Shown here piece by piece: positions 26,101 through 34,131 of a DNA stretch of 41,890 bases. The notes below the pieces were generated by a model, which saw nothing but the letters and a program-made list of their open reading frames with translations, was not told where the DNA came from and did not search any database. Position 1 is the stretch's first letter. Each line of letters starts with the position of its first letter. Location of the stretch: the IMG/VR virus record IMGVR_UViG_3300034110_000364, positions 1 through 41,890 of that record, one strand, 5' to 3'. The DNA is from a virus. A program made the position numbers and the translations under genes.

Positions 26101-29100
26101 TCGATGAAGCACCGCGCGGTACCGACGGGCACCAAGGGTGCAGACGGCGAATACAGCTATGAAATCTGGCGCGACATCAACGACCGCAAGCGCGTGAAGG
26201 TGGTGGATCAGACATTCCCCAGCCGCGTGGCCGCGCTGGAGTACATGGCCAAGAACGCCCAGGCCATTCTGGAAACCAATACGACGTTTGGCGAAGCCGA
26301 CCTGCCAAGACCAGACAACACGGCCCGCACAGGCGTGGCACGCCGCACGGGCGACGTGGAAGGCAAGGACTTCATGGAGACCTTTGGTTTCCGTGGCGTG
26401 GAGTTTGGCAACTGGAACAACCAGACCGAGCGCCAAGAGGTGATGAATGCCGCCTACGACGGATTGATGGACCTGGCCGAAGTGATGCAAATCCCGGCCA
26501 AGGCCATCGGCCTCAATGGCGACCTGGCGCTGGCCTTCGGTGCACGTGGCCAAGGATTGTCCAGTGCCGTGGCGCACTACGAGCGCAGCCGTGCCGTCAT
26601 CAACCTGACCAAGATGAACGGCGCTGGCGCTTTGGCGCATGAGTGGCTTCACGCCCTGGATCACTACTTTGGACGCCAAGACGGCAAAGCCTCAAGCGAG
26701 TGGCGCGTGGGAGCCGACGGCACCAAGACGTTTGACATCCAAGGCGCTGAAAACGACATGGCAAGCGGTGGCTTCAAGCGCGTCAATTCTGGCGTGCGCC
26801 AGGAGTTGCGCGACGCCTACAAGAGCGTCATGGAAACGATGTTCAGTAAGGCCGAGAAGTACGTCGAGGACACAGCAAAGGCCGACCAGTTCGTGGCCAA
26901 GTCGCGCGAAGACGTGGCCCGACGCCTGGATGCCCTGCGCAAGGACCTGTCAGAACAGAAGGACGTGCGTTACTACAAGCGCAACAACAAGCCCGCCAGC
27001 GCCGAGCAATTGGCCGAGTTTGACACCGTGGCCAAGCAGATCATGGACGGCGAGGCGCTGGAAGTGAGCCTAATGAAGGTGGAGGGCAGCAGGACCGCCA
27101 CCGGCAGCCGCTGGAGTACCGAAGCACTGGAGCGACTGAGCGCCATTTACAAGGCAGTGCGCGGCCGCAGTGGCTTTGGTTCTGGCGATCAGACCGGTGT
27201 GATGGACAGCCTGCGCGGCGACATGACCCGCTACAGCCAGCGCCTGAAGATGCTGGCCGAAGCGCAAGCGGGCGACGAAAAGACCAAGCGCGTGCCAACC
27301 GAGTTCGCCATGAGCGCCAAAGAGCTGGACCAAGGGCGCGGGGAAGACTACTGGACGACACCGCACGAAATGGCCGCGCGTGCTTTCCAGGGTTACGTCG
27401 AAGACAAGATTGCAGCGCAAGGCGCACGCAGTCCGTTCCTGAATTACGCGCCTGAAAACGCCGGAATCTTGACACCCTGGGGAGCCAAGCGCCCGTACCC
27501 GTATGGGAAGGAGCGCAAAGCCATCAATGAAGCGTTTGACGCCTTCGTGTCGGTGCTGCAGACCCGCGAGACTGACAAGGGCGTGATGCTGTACGACCTG
27601 GCCCGCCGCCAGCAAGGCAACCCGTTTGAACGCCTGCCCGAGAAGGCCCAGGCCAACATGCGCACCCGGCTGGATGCTTTGGCTACCCGGCTTGGCGATG
27701 GCGCGATCACAGACGACCAGTATGCCAAGGGCGCGCAGGATGTTCTGGAGCAAGTCGCCCAAGTCACTCAGCGCCGCGTCAACCGTGGGCCTGACTGGGT
27801 ACAAGAGCGCCTGATTCGAGCCAAGCGCAAGGGCGAGCTGGAAGCCGACACGGTGGACTTTGCGCTGTGGGCATTGTCCAAGAACCCGGCCATGGCCAAC
27901 GACCTGGCGGTGCTGGTTTCTGACACCAAAGAGCCGGCAGCGGGCGACTACAACCCCGCCACCGAAACCATGCGGCTGTTTAAGAGCACGGCCAGCGAGA
28001 CCACGGCGGTGCATGAAATCCTGCACCACACCGAGCGGATGATGCCGCCCGAGGTGCAAGCGGGCATTTTGCGCGAGTACAACGAAGCATGGGGCAGCGC
28101 CTACAAAAAGGCCGACAACCAAGTGAAGGGCCTAATGCGCGACATGCTGGTGGCCGCAGCCGGGGACAAGAAATCCATGGACCGCGTGGTGAATGCGTTT
28201 GCCGACGGCACGCTGGACTACGACCTGCATTATTCGCTGTTCAACCCCAGCGAGTTCTGGGCGGTCAAGGCTTCGGACATTCTGGCCAAGCGCTACGAGG
28301 TCAAGGGCTCATGGGTGGGCCAGGCCAAGCAGTGGCTGCGCGAGCTGGTTCAATTCTTGAAGGCCAAGCTGGGCATGCAGTCGGACGCGCCGATTTTGAA
28401 GGCGCTGGAGGCTGTGCTGAAAGGCGACGGCACCAAGTTCAGCAAGGACATTTTGGCCGACGCTGAAACCGTCAACGACATGGCGCCAACCGACACCCTG
28501 CGCATGATCCCCAAGAACCCGAACGGCCAGCAAAGCGCAAACAATGGCTGGACCGTGCCCGAGCCCGGCACGATGGACAACGCCATCCGCGCGATTCAGA
28601 ACAACAAGATCGACATGAAGCGCGTGCGAGATTCCATTGCCGAGCGCTTTGGCAAGGTCAACGAAGACGCTGACGCCTACCTGAACGAGGAGCTTTACCA
28701 CGGCAAAGTGGCCGCCCGCGTCGAGTCCGTCTACAACGACAGCGTGGAGCCGATCCTGGCCAAGATCGCCGTGGCAGGCAAAAACGTCGGCGTGACCATG
28801 AACGACGTGAACCAGTACCTGCACGCCCGCCACGCGCCCGAGCGCAACGCTGCGATGAAGGCGATCAACCCGGACATGAAGAATAACGAAGCCCTGTCCG
28901 GCATGAGCAACCAAGAGGCGGCCAAGGTGATGGCCGACTTCACCGCTGCAGGCAAGGACAAGGCGCTGGCGCTGATCGCCAAGGATGTGGACCAGTTGCT
29001 GACCAACACCCGCACCGACTTGGTGGCCGACGGCCTGGAGGACGCTGGCGTGGTTCAAGCCTGGGAGTCGGCTTACAAGCATTACGTACCGCTGCAGCGT

Positions 29101-31176
29101 GACATTGGCTCAAGCGGCACGCCCAAGGGCATGGGCTTCAGCGTGCGCGGCCCTGAGTCCAAGCGCGCCATGGGCTCCAACAAGGAAGTGGTGAACATCC
29201 TGGCCAACATCGTGGCCCAAGCCGAGACCGCCGCGATCCGCGCCGAGAAGGCAACCGTGGGCCGCTCGCTGCTGGCCATGGCCCGCCAGTACCCGAACCC
29301 TGATTTCTGGACCGTGGACAAGGCCCCAACCAAGCCGCGCATCAACAAGGACACCGGCCTAGTGGAGCGCAACGCCGTGGACCCGTTGTATCAGACGGCC
29401 GACAACGTGATCATGGTGAAGGACTACGGCCAAGAGCATTTCATTGTCTTCAACCAGAAGAACGAGCGCGCCATGGCCGTGGCCAAGTCCATGAAGAACC
29501 TGGACATCGCGCCGATGAACAAGATTCTGGAAGTCGCCAGCAAGGGCACCCGATTCTTGGCTTCGCTGCTGACCCAGCGGAACCCGCTTTTCTGGCTGAC
29601 CAACTTTGCCCGCGACGTGCAGGGCGCAATGCTGAACCTGGAAGGCACCGAAGCCGAAGGCCTGCAGCGCCAGGTGATGGCCAACATGCCCAAAGCCTTC
29701 AAGGGTATGCACTCGCTGGTGCGCGGTGAAGGCACTGGCCAATGGGCACGCTACGCCAGGGAAATGCAGGAGGCTGGCGGCACCACCGGCTACATGCAGG
29801 CCTTCGAGAATTCGGACGCCCGCATGAAGGACCTGAAGGCGGAAGTGGCCAAGATGCAGCAAGGCAAGGCCGACCCGCGCCGCCTGGCCCGCATGACGCT
29901 GGAATTTGTGGACGACTACAACGACATCATCGAAAACGCGGTGCGCTTGTCGGTGTTCCAAGCCGCGCGAGAAGGTGGTGCGTCAACCACCAAGTCGGCC
30001 AGCATCGCCAAAAACATCACGGTCAACTTCAACCGCAAGGGCAATCTGATACCGCCGATCAATGCGCTTTACATGTTCTTCAACGCCAGCGTGCAGGGCA
30101 CGGCGCGACTGCTGCAAGCCACTGCCACCAGCAAGACCGCCCAGGCGGCCGTCGGCGGCATCGCCGTCATGGGCTTCATGCTGGACATGCTCAACCGCAT
30201 GGCGGCCGGTGATGACGACGAGACCAAGCGCAACCGGTACGACCTGATCCCCGAGTTCGAGAAATCGCGCAACTGGATTTTCATGAATCCAATGCGCCCG
30301 GGTGAATACGTCAAGGTGCCGCTGCCACTGGGCCCCCACGTTTTCCACAACGCTGGCCGCCTGCTGTCGGACGCGATCAACCGCAAGGACGCGCGCAACG
30401 CTTCGGAGTACGGCTGGAGCATCGCGGGCATTTTCCTGGACGCCTTCAGCCCACTGGGAGCCGCGTCTTCTACTGGCCAACTTATTGCGCCCAGTGTGTT
30501 GGACCCGGTGGTGCAGCTCACTGAAAACAAGTCATTCACGGGCGCGCCGGTTTACAAGTCGGCCGACCGCTTCGGCAAGACCGACCCCAAACCGGCTTAC
30601 ACCCGCTACTTTGAAAGCACGCCTGACGTGTGGAAAGGCGCATCGCGCATGCTCAACGACATGAGCGGTGGCGACAAGGTGAAGCCGGGCATGGTCAACA
30701 TCGAGCCCGACATCATGAAGCACGTCTTTTACACGCTGACCGGTGGCCCTGGCCGCACGCTGGACCAGGCCATTGACGCGACCCAGGCCGGTGCCCGTGG
30801 CAAAGAGCTGACCGTGAACCGCGTGCCATTGGCCAGCCGCTTCTACGGTGCCAACGACGACCAGCAACGCGAGCGCGCCTACTACGACGACCGCAAGCGC
30901 GCGGGCGATGCCAAAACCCAGTTCGACTACTACATCAAGCAGGGCCGCATGGACCTGGCCAAGGAAGTGGCGAAAGAGCTGGGCGACGGCGACGAGGCCA
31001 AAGGCCGCAAGCAAATGCTGGAGTTCTCGCGCGCCGAGAAGTCAGTGCGCAAAATCAACGGCGAAATCCGCCGCCAGATGGAGCGCGACGACGACGGCGA
31101 TGCCAAGGCTGAACAGCTCAAGGCCCTGCGCCAGCGCCGCGTGCGTGTGATGTCGGACGCCTTGGACGAAGAATAA
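23125..31176 (+). CDS. Giant polyvalent ejection protein with LPD1-type and second HExxH metallopeptidase motifs and LPD38-like region
   Basis: The product has 2,683 residues, the largest gene here. The N-terminus repeats FDDVPDTKK/FDDIPGN-type motifs (again IFDDLPSSQET near residue 352) and has small hydrophobic segments. Residues about 1090-1190 match the large-polyvalent-protein domain 1: GVEFGNWNNQTERQEVM, LALAFGARGQG, VINLTKMNGAGALAHEWLHALDHYF, with HEWLH at 1172-1176. A second zincin motif HEILH is at 1630-1634, in a different context (ETTAVHEILHHTERMM). Residues about 2135-2420 (NPLFWLTNFARDVQGAML, PINALYMFFNASVQGTARLL) are LPD38-like. The rest is Gln/Ala-rich coil. It is probably packed in the capsid and injected, then processes cell wall, itself or host proteins. 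Confidence 0.85.
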   Translation: MAGLFDDVPDTKKTPAAGIFDDIPGNPAPAASWTDNLRDITSAALKIGPTAVKGVADLARLVTGDRIGVDTSNAMKRGMQSFDDIIASDAMRAQQANVNQALQDKNVSITDLPGIVAQNPRAAGDAAISTVGSMFLPTGLAVGATKLLPSVAVLGGKVAEVAPKFAPIAEKVAALSPGAVATGTSIGTGAAQNAAETFVDTEGQDMADRYKGAGISGAASLVLGKLLGGGAEGVVARRLAGETGVRGALAMGKSAAQTGGKEFVQETGEGSSNYVGKQVAKNEAIDPNTMGKQGLYGGMIGLGVGGVSDVSTNLANVGQGSAERQIANAIDQAAQEFADQAPPRTVQQTVARIFDDLPSSQETPEAKPLALPFDPAVQNPQPTMVADATGNVRPMSPDEQLAQQELADRMASLGLTPDVQRAIEQRQQSPESGPVSSPSDLIQRLMGTGWQPTAISSQGINPAPEPGLVNALEQDLEQQFQQDLKEEIRARLASQAKTETQAQPAPVQAPAMTPESAPVLQPATSGMPEAGAGGTQPPQAAPNDRYGIDSTPFSQGGKPFKTKLAAQKAKKLQPMMRVVSVPGGFALADKTPAQLAAEAKAAKRIRGMSTGNNAPMSVHEFIAAQGGLSRSVQSDLGIEGNVKIGNRWLYAGPGKGMTIEQATEKLVEAGYINDDSHNTAYDIIRRSVNDPQYTPEGWEQVAEAEREAQFEDYLAAQQDEPTDPFAPLTPEELAETGYNQYNEETQAEIRALVEQAEALGIDADAIKEDLARSMTQATQQDYENAAKAALQKAIEGSDGSRSQDSGQEGTETGATEQAQAEGLTSYTPQEIEQRLAKLEQAEQERQQQDREAEQRAQADAQRDDFTLTGSNRDADVAAARGQRDIFSAPPEETQDEPATGKIEDLGEKIGGARKDTATSTGRTGRTKTKDERPAWARRFDVSQIVAGDNEGRWTIHDNRSKDWMGQPKQVGGRGNTFATEQEALDAIPLAAVSMKHRAVPTGTKGADGEYSYEIWRDINDRKRVKVVDQTFPSRVAALEYMAKNAQAILETNTTFGEADLPRPDNTARTGVARRTGDVEGKDFMETFGFRGVEFGNWNNQTERQEVMNAAYDGLMDLAEVMQIPAKAIGLNGDLALAFGARGQGLSSAVAHYERSRAVINLTKMNGAGALAHEWLHALDHYFGRQDGKASSEWRVGADGTKTFDIQGAENDMASGGFKRVNSGVRQELRDAYKSVMETMFSKAEKYVEDTAKADQFVAKSREDVARRLDALRKDLSEQKDVRYYKRNNKPASAEQLAEFDTVAKQIMDGEALEVSLMKVEGSRTATGSRWSTEALERLSAIYKAVRGRSGFGSGDQTGVMDSLRGDMTRYSQRLKMLAEAQAGDEKTKRVPTEFAMSAKELDQGRGEDYWTTPHEMAARAFQGYVEDKIAAQGARSPFLNYAPENAGILTPWGAKRPYPYGKERKAINEAFDAFVSVLQTRETDKGVMLYDLARRQQGNPFERLPEKAQANMRTRLDALATRLGDGAITDDQYAKGAQDVLEQVAQVTQRRVNRGPDWVQERLIRAKRKGELEADTVDFALWALSKNPAMANDLAVLVSDTKEPAAGDYNPATETMRLFKSTASETTAVHEILHHTERMMPPEVQAGILREYNEAWGSAYKKADNQVKGLMRDMLVAAAGDKKSMDRVVNAFADGTLDYDLHYSLFNPSEFWAVKASDILAKRYEVKGSWVGQAKQWLRELVQFLKAKLGMQSDAPILKALEAVLKGDGTKFSKDILADAETVNDMAPTDTLRMIPKNPNGQQSANNGWTVPEPGTMDNAIRAIQNNKIDMKRVRDSIAERFGKVNEDADAYLNEELYHGKVAARVESVYNDSVEPILAKIAVAGKNVGVTMNDVNQYLHARHAPERNAAMKAINPDMKNNEALSGMSNQEAAKVMADFTAAGKDKALALIAKDVDQLLTNTRTDLVADGLEDAGVVQAWESAYKHYVPLQRDIGSSGTPKGMGFSVRGPESKRAMGSNKEVVNILANIVAQAETAAIRAEKATVGRSLLAMARQYPNPDFWTVDKAPTKPRINKDTGLVERNAVDPLYQTADNVIMVKDYGQEHFIVFNQKNERAMAVAKSMKNLDIAPMNKILEVASKGTRFLASLLTQRNPLFWLTNFARDVQGAMLNLEGTEAEGLQRQVMANMPKAFKGMHSLVRGEGTGQWARYAREMQEAGGTTGYMQAFENSDARMKDLKAEVAKMQQGKADPRRLARMTLEFVDDYNDIIENAVRLSVFQAAREGGASTTKSASIAKNITVNFNRKGNLIPPINALYMFFNASVQGTARLLQATATSKTAQAAVGGIAVMGFMLDMLNRMAAGDDDETKRNRYDLIPEFEKSRNWIFMNPMRPGEYVKVPLPLGPHVFHNAGRLLSDAINRKDARNASEYGWSIAGIFLDAFSPLGAASSTGQLIAPSVLDPVVQLTENKSFTGAPVYKSADRFGKTDPKPAYTRYFESTPDVWKGASRMLNDMSGGDKVKPGMVNIEPDIMKHVFYTLTGGPGRTLDQAIDATQAGARGKELTVNRVPLASRFYGANDDQQRERAYYDDRKRAGDAKTQFDYYIKQGRMDLAKEVAKELGDGDEAKGRKQMLEFSRAEKSVRKINGEIRRQMERDDDGDAKAEQLKALRQRRVRVMSDALDEE

Positions 31177-31209
31177 AAATCCGCCGCACCCGCTGACACG
31201 CCAAAGAAT

Positions 31210-31235
31210 GGGGGCATCTAAAAGGATGCACCCCC
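31210..31235 (+). promoter_or_regulatory. Hairpin directly before the endolysin start codon
   Basis: GGGGGCATC (31210-31218) pairs with GATGC plus CCCCC (31225-31235), with A31230 bulged and a TAAAAG loop. The start codon follows the stem immediately at 31236. The likely ribosome binding site AAAGGA (31221-31226) is in the loop and the first pairs of the 3' arm. Folding would hide it, so translation of the endolysin may be delayed. There is no T-run, so this is not a terminator. Confidence 0.55.
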
Positions 31236-31724
31236 ATGAACAAATCCATTGAACCAGCTTGGATGCTGGAAGCACGCAGGCACATCGGCGTGCGTGAAAT
31301 CCCCGGCGTAAACCACCACCCGCTGATCGTTCGTATGTGGAAAGCGATCAGGCGCGGCGGCATCAAAGACGACGAAACACCTTGGTGCGCGGCCTTTGTT
31401 GGCTTCTGCCTGGAGGGCGTCGGGATCGTTTCGAGCCGCTTTGAGTCTGCCCGCTCTTACTTGACCTGGGGACAGCCGATTCGTGAGCCGCAGCACGGCT
31501 GCATCGTTGTCATGGACAGAGATGGCGGTGGGCATGTGGGTTTCTTGACTGGCGTGACGAAAGAAGGATGGCTACTGGTTCTCGGTGGCAATCAGGGCAA
31601 CGAGGTCAACATCCGGGCATTCCCAAAAAACCGTGTGACCGGCTACCGATGGCCTCATGCCGTGCCGCTACCGTCGTTAGCCGTGGCGGTTGACGATGCA
31701 CCTGCAACCACAACGGAGGCCTGA
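31236..31724 (+). CDS. Endolysin, NlpC/P60-CHAP type (TIGR02594-like)
   Basis: The product has 162 residues. It has the papain-like layout: WMLEARRHIGVREIPG start, then DETPWCAAFVGFCL with probable catalytic Cys51, GGGHVGFLTG with probable catalytic His100, and LGGNQGNEVNI with Asn119 completing the triad. This family cleaves peptide bonds of peptidoglycan. There is no signal peptide or transmembrane segment, so it needs a holin, which is encoded by the next gene starting one base after its stop. The C-terminal 20 residues are a Pro/Ala-rich tail. Confidence 0.87.
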   Translation: MNKSIEPAWMLEARRHIGVREIPGVNHHPLIVRMWKAIRRGGIKDDETPWCAAFVGFCLEGVGIVSSRFESARSYLTWGQPIREPQHGCIVVMDRDGGGHVGFLTGVTKEGWLLVLGGNQGNEVNIRAFPKNRVTGYRWPHAVPLPSLAVAVDDAPATTTEA

Positions 31725-32240
31725 ATGGACCCGATCAGCATTGCCTTCGGGCTCGCGCAGTTTGCGCCTCAGATCATCAAGTGGATCACCGGCAGCGACA
31801 AGGCAGCCGACGCCGCCGAGAAGGTGGTGGCCATCGCTGAGACCGTCACCGGCCGCACCGGGCCCGACGCGCTCGATGCGCTGAAAGCCGATCCGTCTCT
31901 GGTGCTGCAGTTTCGCCAGGCCGTGATGGTCAACGAGACCGAGCTGGACAAGGCGTATCTGGCCGACCGTGCGGATGCGCGCAAGCGCGACACCAAGTTC
32001 ATTGAAACGGGCAAGCGCAACGTGCGCGCCGACTTGATGTTCTTGCTGGCCGTGATTGTGACGTGCGGCCTGGTCTGGGTGGTGTGGAAGGACCCAGGCA
32101 TCAACGAGTATGTGAAGGGCATCTTCACCCTGGTGCTGGGCCGCTTCCTTGGCTACCTGGACAACATCTACAACTTCGAGTTTGGCAGCACCCGGTCAAG
32201 CAAGACCAAGGACAGCACCATCGAAAACCTGACGCGGTAG
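31725..32240 (+). CDS. Holin, GTA/3TM type
   Basis: The product has 171 residues. It starts immediately after the endolysin stop with GGAGG (31715-31719) upstream. The N-terminal region (PISIAFGLAQFAPQIIKWITG) and the middle (AEKVVAIAETVTGRTGPDALDAL, DARKRDTKF) have the conserved pattern of the 3TM holin family first named from gene-transfer agents. MFLLAVIVTCGLVWVVW (about residues 105-121) is a strong membrane segment, and GIFTLVLGRFLGYLDNIY a further amphipathic one. It would permeabilise the inner membrane and release the endolysin. No spanin gene was recognised nearby. Confidence 0.82.
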   Translation: MDPISIAFGLAQFAPQIIKWITGSDKAADAAEKVVAIAETVTGRTGPDALDALKADPSLVLQFRQAVMVNETELDKAYLADRADARKRDTKFIETGKRNVRADLMFLLAVIVTCGLVWVVWKDPGINEYVKGIFTLVLGRFLGYLDNIYNFEFGSTRSSKTKDSTIENLTR

Positions 32241-32376
32241 CGACCCGCCTTCATGCCCGCGAAAGCCACGCGGGGCGCTGGGGCGGAAATACCAGCGCGG
32301 GAACCTGCCAGGGCGGCCCTGGTCATGGCCGGAGCCGATACCGCAGGCGGATGTGCTTTGGCATAGTCGGAATCCG
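32241..32376. other. Convergent gap between holin and integrase, hairpin-rich
   Basis: No gene is supported here. A 6-pair inverted repeat CCCGCG/CGCGGG with a 7-base loop (near 32257-32275) and CCAGGG/CCCTGG with a 3-base loop (near 32308-32322) are visible. Neither has a T-run, so they may be bidirectional factor-dependent stops. A 70-codon leftward frame from TTG at 32380 crosses the gap but runs antisense into the holin and looks like chance. Confidence 0.5.
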
Positions 32377-33435
32377 TCAACCCTGCAGCGCATCCCAGCG
32401 ACGGTGCACATCCTCTGGCCGGATGTGCGTGTAGCGCCTGAGCTGTGCCCAGTTCGTATGCCCTGACACCTGGGCCACTTCCTCAATCTTCAAGCCACCC
32501 CAAAAAAGTTGCGTGATGCCGGTGTGGCGCAGGTCATGGAATCGCAGGTCCGCGATCTTGGGCATGCCGGTTTCTGCGATCCGGTCCCGTGCGCGCTCAA
32601 AAGCCGCGGTCATTGAGTCGGTGTCATACGGAAAAATTCGCTCGTCCAGCTTCGGTATCTGGTCAAGCAGGGTGAAGGCTTGGCCAAGCAGAGGCACGGT
32701 CTGGTTGTTGCCAATTTTCTGGCGCGGGTGCTTCACGTCGCGGATCAGGATTGTGCGGCGCTTGTAATCCACGTCAGCCCAGCGGATGCGCGTGAGTTCG
32801 CCAGCACGGCGGGGCAGGGCCAGGGCCATTTTGTAAACCAGCGTCATGTCGATGCTGGTCTGGTGGTGGTGGTTGCGGCGCTCGAACTCTGCCAGCAAGG
32901 CGGCTTCTTCTTCGTCGTCCACCAGGCGGATCACTTCGCGCGACTTGCCGATGGCCCCGGCTTCCTTCAGCTTCTTGATGGCCAAGTCCACTTGCGACGG
33001 GTCTACCTGGATGCCGTGGGCATACGGTGCCGCGTGCACGGCGGCCGACAAGGGCGACAAGTTGGACAGGATCGTGGCCGGGCCAGCGCCTTCGGCTTTT
33101 CGCCTGACCACAAAGTCGGTGATGTCCTTGGCCGTCAGCTCGTCCAGCTTGATCTTGTGGAAAGCCTGGGCGGTGGTCTCATGGTTGAACACGGTGGACC
33201 GGCCCAGCGGCCTGAGCTTCTGCTGGTAAGCCAAGTGCTCCAGGATCAGCTCGCCCACGGTCATGGACCTGGTAGGCGCGCCGTCCTTCTTTACCTTGGC
33301 TTCGAGCCGTTCGGCCCACGACCTGGCCATGGCCTCGGTAGGGAAGGTCTTGGACTCGCTGAATACAATGACGCCTGCTTTCTTGATGCGGACCTGGGCA
33401 AAGAAGACTTCGCCGCGCGGCTGGATGGATGCCAT
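32377..33435 (-). CDS. int: Tyrosine-type integrase
   Basis: The product has 352 residues. A small N-terminal arm-binding region is followed by the core-binding SAM-like domain (about residues 55-150, MTVGELILEHLAYQQKL). The catalytic domain shows Arg210 (LPRRAGELTRI), Lys235 (VKHPRQK), His300-DLR303 (FHDLRHTG), His326 (SGHTNWAQ) and nucleophile Tyr335 (RRYTHI). It makes the phage temperate by joining attP to a host site. It is the last gene of the leftward operon. AAAGGAA precedes the ATG. The attachment core cannot be fixed without the host sequence. Confidence 0.93.
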   Translation of the reverse strand: MASIQPRGEVFFAQVRIKKAGVIVFSESKTFPTEAMARSWAERLEAKVKKDGAPTRSMTVGELILEHLAYQQKLRPLGRSTVFNHETTAQAFHKIKLDELTAKDITDFVVRRKAEGAGPATILSNLSPLSAAVHAAPYAHGIQVDPSQVDLAIKKLKEAGAIGKSREVIRLVDDEEEAALLAEFERRNHHHQTSIDMTLVYKMALALPRRAGELTRIRWADVDYKRRTILIRDVKHPRQKIGNNQTVPLLGQAFTLLDQIPKLDERIFPYDTDSMTAAFERARDRIAETGMPKIADLRFHDLRHTGITQLFWGGLKIEEVAQVSGHTNWAQLRRYTHIRPEDVHRRWDALQG

Positions 33436-33449
33436 GGGGGTTCCTTTCT

Positions 33450-33774
33450 TGATGCACCAGACAGAAAGAAACGCGGTGCATCAGCACCCCTATGATGCAC
33501 CATTTGATGCACTCGACGCCAGGAAATACCCGGAAATGCACCGAAACGCCCGGAAATCGGGCGGGCAACACAGGGCCCAAAAATTGACAGAACCTAACCA
33601 AAATCAACAACTTACGGGGAAAATCAGCCCTTGGCGGGTATGCGTGGCCCCCATGATGGATTGGACGCACGCACCCCTAGAGGCCGCATAAACACTGGGA
33701 TTTTTTTGGGTGCCGCCTTCAGTGATGCACCGGGCGGTGCATACCGTGGTCTGAAGCTGGCCGCCAGTGCATCA
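33450..33774. repeat. Cluster of TGATGCAC(C) repeats upstream of integrase
   Basis: TGATGCACC or its complement occurs at 33450-33458 (+), 33475-33483 (-), 33493-33501 (+) and 33723-33731 (+). Near copies are at 33505-33513 (TGATGCACT), 33535-33542 (AATGCACC), 33736-33743 (GGTGCATA, inverted) and 33766-33774 (AGTGCATCA). 33475-33501 is a perfect 9-base inverted repeat with a 9-base spacer. The 336-base gap 33436-33771 has no gene; it also holds a CGCCCG/CGGGCG inverted repeat at 33547-33563. Likely recombinase arm sites or regulator sites; attP may lie here. Confidence 0.7.
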
Positions 33775-34131
33775 ATCTGCTGGAGAAAACTCCCATGGTG
33801 CCTTCGTCGCAGGCATGGGACCTTTGACTTTTTCGCTGGCCCTGATGCCCACCTGCGTGGCAAACCACCCGTGGCAGACATCGCCTTTGCGGTCGTGCTG
33901 ATGGCATAGGAATGGCACTCGTTCGACCACTGCCTTAAACACGTCCATCTGTGTCTGAAGGCACCCATTTGGCACGGTGCCAGCTCGGAACGCGCAGGAC
34001 TTGCAGCGCTCGTCAGGCTCGCCCGTGGCGGCCAAATGTTTTACCCATGGCTCGGTGATGCTCACAATTCGCTGGCCAAGGCTACGGCCCTCGGGTGACA
34101 CGCGGCTGGTGTTTTTGCAGGGATCAGTCAA
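33772..34131 (-). CDS. Cysteine-rich conserved phage protein
   Basis: The product has 119 residues. The start is TTG at 34131, overlapping the PrtN-like stop as TTTGA with AAAGGGG upstream; an earlier open frame to 34185 has no signal. The centre has CKSCAFRAGTVPNGCLQT, then PFLCHQHDRKG and VCHGW: six cysteines and several His, suited to binding zinc or an iron-sulphur cluster. Proteins with CAFR...GTxxN.C are frequent in early regions of proteobacterial phages, with no known function. Its stop codon lies within one of the TGATGCAC repeats. Confidence 0.68.
   Translation of the reverse strand: MTDPCKNTSRVSPEGRSLGQRIVSITEPWVKHLAATGEPDERCKSCAFRAGTVPNGCLQTQMDVFKAVVERVPFLCHQHDRKGDVCHGWFATQVGIRASEKVKGPMPATKAPWEFSPAD

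Noticed and set aside
32168-32380. Leftward 70-codon frame starting with TTG at the integrase stop
   Set aside because: The stop/start overlap looks like others in this genome, but it runs antisense into the holin gene, lacks a ribosome site of quality and is low-complexity Pro/Ala.
33631-33909. Rightward 92-codon frame upstream of the integrase
   Set aside because: Overlaps the cysteine-rich leftward gene and has no ribosome site or recognisable sequence.
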